From JAUXFK01 sp034189035 (GTDB lineage: Bacteria; Desulfobacterota; UBA8473), in assembly GCA_034189035.1 (NCBI GenBank), contig JAXHVA010000007.1, forward strand, positions 1 to 64,000: a stretch of 64,000 nt of DNA. Reading direction: 5' to 3'. Under the pieces are notes generated by a model. The model did no database searches, was not told where the DNA came from, and was given only the letters and a program-made list of their open reading frames with translations. Below, one piece after another: positions 60,395-64,000 of this stretch. Positions within the stretch are counted from its first letter, which is position 1. Each line of letters starts with the position of its first letter. Both the position numbers and the translations under genes were made by a program.

Positions 60395-61453
60395 ATGTCT
60401 AGGAATCTGCAAGGCATCTTGGATGGCATACACACTTTAAACAAGAAATGTCTAAAGAAAGCCAAGAAAAAATTGGATAGTCTTACCAAGCCCCGCGAAA
60501 GCCTTGGCAAGCTTGAGGCGATTGCACAGAGATACGCAGCTATAAAAGAAGATATGACCCCGCCTATCGAAAATAAGATGATATTTACCTTTGCAGGTGA
60601 TCATGGTGTTGTAAAAGAGGGTGTAAGCGCCTTTCCAAAAAAGGTCACTGTGCAGATGGTCCTCAATATGCTAAGTGGAGGAGCTGCCGTTAGTGTCCTT
60701 GCCAGACATGCCGGGGCAAAGGTTGTTGTTGTGGATATAGGCGTTGATCATGACTTTGAACCTGACAGAGGCCTTGTTATAGATAAAGTCGGTTATGGGA
60801 CAAAGAATATCTTTAATGGTCCTGCCATGTCATACGATGAAGCCCTCCGCTCCATAGAAGTCGGCATGAACCTGGCCTTCGAGTATGCAAACCAGGGGGT
60901 TGACATCGTAGGAACAGGAGAGATGGGCATTGGAAATACCACCCCATCCAGTGCCATATTATCTGTACTTACAGGCCTGCCTGCTAAAGAGTCAACAGGG
61001 AGAGGCACGGGTATTGATGACAGAACCTTACAAAGGAAGAGAGATGTCATAGAAAAGGCGATCAGTTCAAATCAGCCGAATATAGATGACCCAATAGACA
61101 TCCTTGCAAAAGTGGGTGGATTTGAAATAGGAGGCATCGCAGGACTTATCATCGGATGTGCATACCACAGGATACCGGTAGTTGTCGATGGTTTTATATC
61201 CACAGCAGGTGCCCTGATCGCTACTTCGCTTGACAAGACGATAAACGATTATCTCTTTTATTCGCATCTTTCTTCCGAGTCCGGACATAAACGGATGTTG
61301 AAGAAGCTTGGAGGAGAACCGATTTTGGATTTGGATATGAGATTGGGGGAAGGAACAGGCGCAGCCATAGCTATGACAGTGATCGAAGCTGCTGTAAAGA
61401 TCATAACGGAAATGGCGACCTTTGAATCTGCAGGGGTTGATGAAGCAATCTAG
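60395..61453 (+). CDS. cobT: Nicotinate-nucleotide:benzimidazole phosphoribosyltransferase (CobT)
   Basis: CobT (about 352 residues) activates the lower-ligand base as its alpha-riboside phosphate. The catalytic Glu319 lies in DMRLGEGTGAA, matching Glu317 of the Salmonella enzyme. LTKPRESLGKLE, FAGDHGVVKEGVSAFPKKVT, EMGIGNTTPSSAILS and GRGTGIDD are family blocks. I prefer ATG 60395, which has GGGAG at a 9-nt spacing; ATG 60386 would directly abut that ribosome site. With the bza genes upstream, its natural substrate is probably a methoxybenzimidazole. Confidence 0.95.
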   Translation: MSRNLQGILDGIHTLNKKCLKKAKKKLDSLTKPRESLGKLEAIAQRYAAIKEDMTPPIENKMIFTFAGDHGVVKEGVSAFPKKVTVQMVLNMLSGGAAVSVLARHAGAKVVVVDIGVDHDFEPDRGLVIDKVGYGTKNIFNGPAMSYDEALRSIEVGMNLAFEYANQGVDIVGTGEMGIGNTTPSSAILSVLTGLPAKESTGRGTGIDDRTLQRKRDVIEKAISSNQPNIDDPIDILAKVGGFEIGGIAGLIIGCAYHRIPVVVDGFISTAGALIATSLDKTINDYLFYSHLSSESGHKRMLKKLGGEPILDLDMRLGEGTGAAIAMTVIEAAVKIITEMATFESAGVDEAI

Positions 61454-61480
61454 CCACGACTGAAGGAAAGGGTAATAGAA

Positions 61481-62230
61481 GTGAAAAGATTTATTATAGC
61501 TTTGCAGTTTCTCACTATCATTCGTCTTTCTAAGAGTATAAACATATCGAGTGAGGAATTGGGAAAATCGATGAAATACTTCCCTATGGTCGGGTTGTTT
61601 CTTGGATTTGTCCTCGCATTCTCCAATACCTTACTCAATTATATACTGCCCGGTCCTGTAGTGGATGGGATCCTGTTAATTATATTGATTATCCTCACCG
61701 GTGCATTGCACTTAGATGGTTTTGTCGATACTGTTGACGGTCTGGCCGGAGGCAATACAAAAGAGGAGATCCTTCGAATCATGCGGGACAGTAACACCGG
61801 TGCTATTGGAGCCGTAGGTTTAACAGCCTTACTGCTTTTGAAATATGTTTCCCTTATGCATATCCCGGATGAGATGAAGAATCAGGTTCTCGTTGCTATG
61901 CCGGTGATAAGCAGATACTCAATGGTACAGGTATCTTTCTTCTTGAAGTACGCAAGGACTGGTTCAGGGCTTGGGTCACCCTTTACTTCACATGTTGGTA
62001 AAACAGAGTTTCTTACGGCCTTAATTATTACCCTCTTATTATCCTCAGTACTATTGAATATAAAAGGGGTTGTATTGATTGGAATGGTCAGTACATGTAC
62101 CTTGGGGCTTATTGCCGTTTATAAGAAGAAGCTCGGGGGAACAACCGGTGATTCATTTGGTGCAACCAATGAGGTAAACGAGGTATTGGTCTTAATTTTT
62201 TTACTAGTTTCCATTCATAGTATGTATTAG
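61481..62230 (+). CDS. cobS: Adenosylcobinamide-GDP ribazoletransferase (CobS)
   Basis: The 249-residue integral membrane enzyme joins adenosylcobinamide-GDP with alpha-ribazole phosphate to complete the cobamide. The metal-binding motif DGFVDTVDGLAGG (in LHLDGFVDTVDGLAGG) and MRDSNTGAIGAVGLTALLLLKY identify it, as does GGTTGDSFGATNEVNEV near the C-terminus. GTG 61481 is the start, with AAGGAAAGG upstream. It is the last cobamide gene in the window, ending convergently with the gene at 62469. Confidence 0.94.
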   Translation: MKRFIIALQFLTIIRLSKSINISSEELGKSMKYFPMVGLFLGFVLAFSNTLLNYILPGPVVDGILLIILIILTGALHLDGFVDTVDGLAGGNTKEEILRIMRDSNTGAIGAVGLTALLLLKYVSLMHIPDEMKNQVLVAMPVISRYSMVQVSFFLKYARTGSGLGSPFTSHVGKTEFLTALIITLLLSSVLLNIKGVVLIGMVSTCTLGLIAVYKKKLGGTTGDSFGATNEVNEVLVLIFLLVSIHSMY

Positions 62231-62468
62231 TGAGGGCTACTAAAATACTATCTATCTAGAATTATAGCCAAATTTAGATTACAAGGTCATCGAGGGGGAG
62301 AGGCACTCTTTGACCGCTCTTCTGAAACGTGAGAGTATATCACGTTGTGGAACCATCAATGAGACATCAGTCCTTATCATTGTTTGGACTTAACGGGAAC
62401 ATAAAAAAGAGGAGGCAGTAGTAGACTTGCCCTTTTCACTTCTATGTTTGATATTTAATCGAACCTAT

Positions 62469-63104
62469 CTAGCTTTTATTCTTATTTTCTATAGTCTTCA
62501 CAAGCCTTTCAAAAAGCTGATTCTGCTTTTCAATAAGAACGGTATTGTTTTTTAGAATTTCAAGCGATTTTGCTTGTGGGGATTTTTTCTTTGAAAAGTT
62601 CCAATACATGAAAAATATCCAAACCCCGATCAAGATAATTATTGGTGTCCAGTTTATCAGTATATTCTTAATGAGAGAATGTTTTTTTTGAGATACATAA
62701 CTATATTTCTTATCTGCCCAAGTTATGCGTGTAGTGTGGCTACTATATTCAGAAGCATTTCTGGTGGTCTGCGTTCTGATCCTAAAGGAAATTGTGTCTT
62801 TGGCTTGTAAAACATTAGGATAAAATCTTTCAGTATCAGTGTCTATAAGCGAGCCTTTTGAATTATAGTATTTGACTTCAATAACAAAGTCATACCAAAC
62901 CTCATTTGTAAGGTTTTCTATTTCTCCTATGCAAGTAATAAATCTACAACTTGGACTCTCAGAAAAATTTATTTCTGTTTTTCTTATTTTAAATATACTA
63001 TCAAAATTCATTTCGGTTTTGATATCTGTGATGACAAAGGAGGGTGTCAATAATATCATTAATGGAATAATCAAGTAATAAAAATTACAGAAAAGTTTTT
63101 TCAT
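62469..63104 (-). CDS. Hypothetical membrane-anchored protein with an extracytoplasmic beta domain
   Basis: The 211-residue protein has an N-terminal hydrophobic signal or anchor (YYLIIPLMILLTPSFVI), an extracytoplasmic domain of about 110 residues with alternating strands (EIENLTNEVWYDFVIEVKYYNSKGSLIDTDTERFYP, read as blocks) that looks like an FxLYD-type beta sandwich, a second membrane helix (WTPIIILIGVWIFFMYW), and a cytoplasmic coiled-coil tail. I do not know its function. The gene is more A+T-rich than the cobamide genes, suggesting a different origin. Confidence 0.6.
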   Translation of the reverse strand: MKKLFCNFYYLIIPLMILLTPSFVITDIKTEMNFDSIFKIRKTEINFSESPSCRFITCIGEIENLTNEVWYDFVIEVKYYNSKGSLIDTDTERFYPNVLQAKDTISFRIRTQTTRNASEYSSHTTRITWADKKYSYVSQKKHSLIKNILINWTPIIILIGVWIFFMYWNFSKKKSPQAKSLEILKNNTVLIEKQNQLFERLVKTIENKNKS

Positions 63105-64000
63105 TTATATTGCTCCTTTTTAGACTTTTCGCATAGCCTCAGGACTATGCTGACGCCGAAACTGTGGGGTAGCTAATTTTGTAATGCCACAGTACTATAC
63201 GCGAGGAACTGACTTTTAAGAATCATCGTGCTGTTAGCCTTGGGCTTACTTCATTGTTAGGCAATTCACTTTGGTGAAGCCTTTATTAAATGAGAGTCAT
63301 CAATCGTAACGCTTCTTTTCTTATTGAAAATAATATTTATCTTTACATCGTCAGGATTTCCAATTTTCTGTAGAAAAAAATGTGTCTCGTATGATGTTCA
63401 TATTGTTGCTTACTGATAGTGGAGATTGAAGAGCAAGAAAGAGAAATTCACCTTTACAAGGAAAATAGTATTACATTTCTATATATACTTGTCCTTCAAC
63501 GCCTTCAGTTCAAAGTTTGGCTTGATAGACCATTCGAGAGTAAAAGGGGATATACATTCGTTAATTAAGAAAAAATAGGAGGGCTTATAAAGTTATTTAT
63601 GCAAAAAATGAGCATTTGGAATTATTCGCACAGGAATCGGAAGGAATCGGGCTCAGACCTTGATGGGCTGTTGCCCAAATCGATTTTCGAGGTTTTTGCA
63701 GTAATTGTTGAGGTATGGTTTGAGCTCTTTTGCCTTTTTTCGGATCGCCCTGCGCTGTGTTGAGGAAAACTGTACGAATGAATAGATATCCTCAGTCCTC
63801 AGGCATCGGCACATTACTGTCATGCATTCAGGCTCCTACTTGCTTTTTATGAGATTTATGGGTAGAATATCTAGAGGAGTCAAAAAATATAAACAACAAA
63901 AATGTTTTATAACCTGACAGGTATCCATCCATAAATGGTCCTTTTTCCCGATTTATGTGTCAGGCTCAGATATTAATTCCTCGAAATTTGTTACTATATT
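63105..64000. other. Right-edge region, largely non-coding
   Basis: Apart from the 56-codon minus-strand frame at 63653-63823, I see no gene here. Short hairpins occur (ACTGTGG near 63159 with CCACAGT near 63186). There is no tRNA, no strong promoter and no mobile-element gene. The base composition is A+T-rich and irregular. Confidence 0.4.
63653..63823 (-). CDS. Possible small basic protein (56 residues)
   Basis: A minus-strand frame from ATG at 63823 to a TGA at 63653-63655 has AGGAG 10 nt upstream of the start. The product is rich in Lys, Arg and Gln (FSSTQRRAIRKKAKELKPYL) with a probable amphipathic helix and no membrane segment. It may be a small nucleic-acid-binding protein or the relic of a larger gene. 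No family is recognised. Confidence 0.3.
   Translation of the reverse strand: MTVMCRCLRTEDIYSFVQFSSTQRRAIRKKAKELKPYLNNYCKNLENRFGQQPIKV

Noticed and set aside
1..64000. tRNA, rRNA, integrase or complete insertion sequence
   Set aside because: I found no convincing tRNA or rRNA sequence and no transposase or integrase gene on either strand.

Overview
The window looks like part of the chromosome of an anaerobic Gram-negative bacterium, most likely a Desulfobacterota (deltaproteobacterial, Syntrophia-like) lineage. The evidence is two TonB-dependent outer-membrane receptors, an ExbB-type proton channel, the oxygen-independent (early cobalt insertion, Cbi-type) corrin pathway, oxygen-sensitive enzymes (a ThiC-like radical enzyme and a B12-binding radical SAM enzyme), and a cluster of acyl-CoA enzymes of the kind used by syntrophs and sulfate reducers. 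The taxonomic call is inference.

Region 1 (1-11917) is an acyl-CoA metabolism cluster: a CoA-ligase alpha-type protein, five crotonase-fold paralogues, a family III CoA-transferase, an LCAD/IVD-type acyl-CoA dehydrogenase, a truncated second CoA-transferase, and an FMN-dependent nitronate monooxygenase/enoyl reductase-like protein. A PHP hydrolase and a metallophosphoesterase sit among them. None of the five crotonases keeps both canonical hydratase glutamates, so the pathway is not ordinary beta-oxidation. A 219-bp MITE-like element with a 5-bp target duplication lies at 4238-4456. Region 2 (11918-14007) holds a small V4R/HAMP-like signalling pair, a decayed copy of its zinc-finger tail, and non-coding DNA.

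Region 3 (14008-28916) is corrinoid uptake. Two cobalamin riboswitches, each behind a sigma70-like promoter and followed by a strong intrinsic terminator, control two btuFCD-type transporters. The first operon ends in a BtuB-type receptor. The second starts with the BtuR adenosyltransferase and includes a small unknown protein and a periplasmic CbiK. CbiL, a Gate-domain membrane protein and a second TonB receptor follow.

Region 4 (29004-43779) is the most unusual part. Two secreted proteins fuse a BtuF-like corrinoid-binding domain to the cobamide amidohydrolase CbiZ, and each is followed by a secreted, C-terminally membrane-anchored CobN-like chelatase of about 1300 residues. Between the two pairs lies a trio of DUF2162, ExbB/MotA and DUF2149 membrane proteins. 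A cytoplasmic CbiK closes the block. The chelatase plus trio resembles the heme-dechelating HmuSTUV system of Bacteroidetes as I remember it, but here it is embedded in a cobamide locus. I propose an envelope machine that binds, cuts and possibly demetallates foreign corrinoids before import.

Region 5 (43808-62230) is de novo cobamide synthesis. A third cobalamin riboswitch leads into a BzaF-like (ThiC paralogue), BzaC-like and BzaD-like set for anaerobic benzimidazole synthesis, then CobQ/CbiP, CbiD, CbiE-T, CbiF, CbiG, CbiH and CbiA; CbiC, CbiB, CobD and CobU; and CobT and CobS. Long palindromic repeats of one family separate these sub-operons. CbiJ is not seen. Taken together, the cell would strip foreign cobamides to cobyric acid outside or at the envelope, import the product, and rebuild it with its own lower ligand, predicted to be a 5-methoxybenzimidazole type. 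Region 6 (62231-64000) has one hypothetical membrane protein and mostly non-coding DNA.
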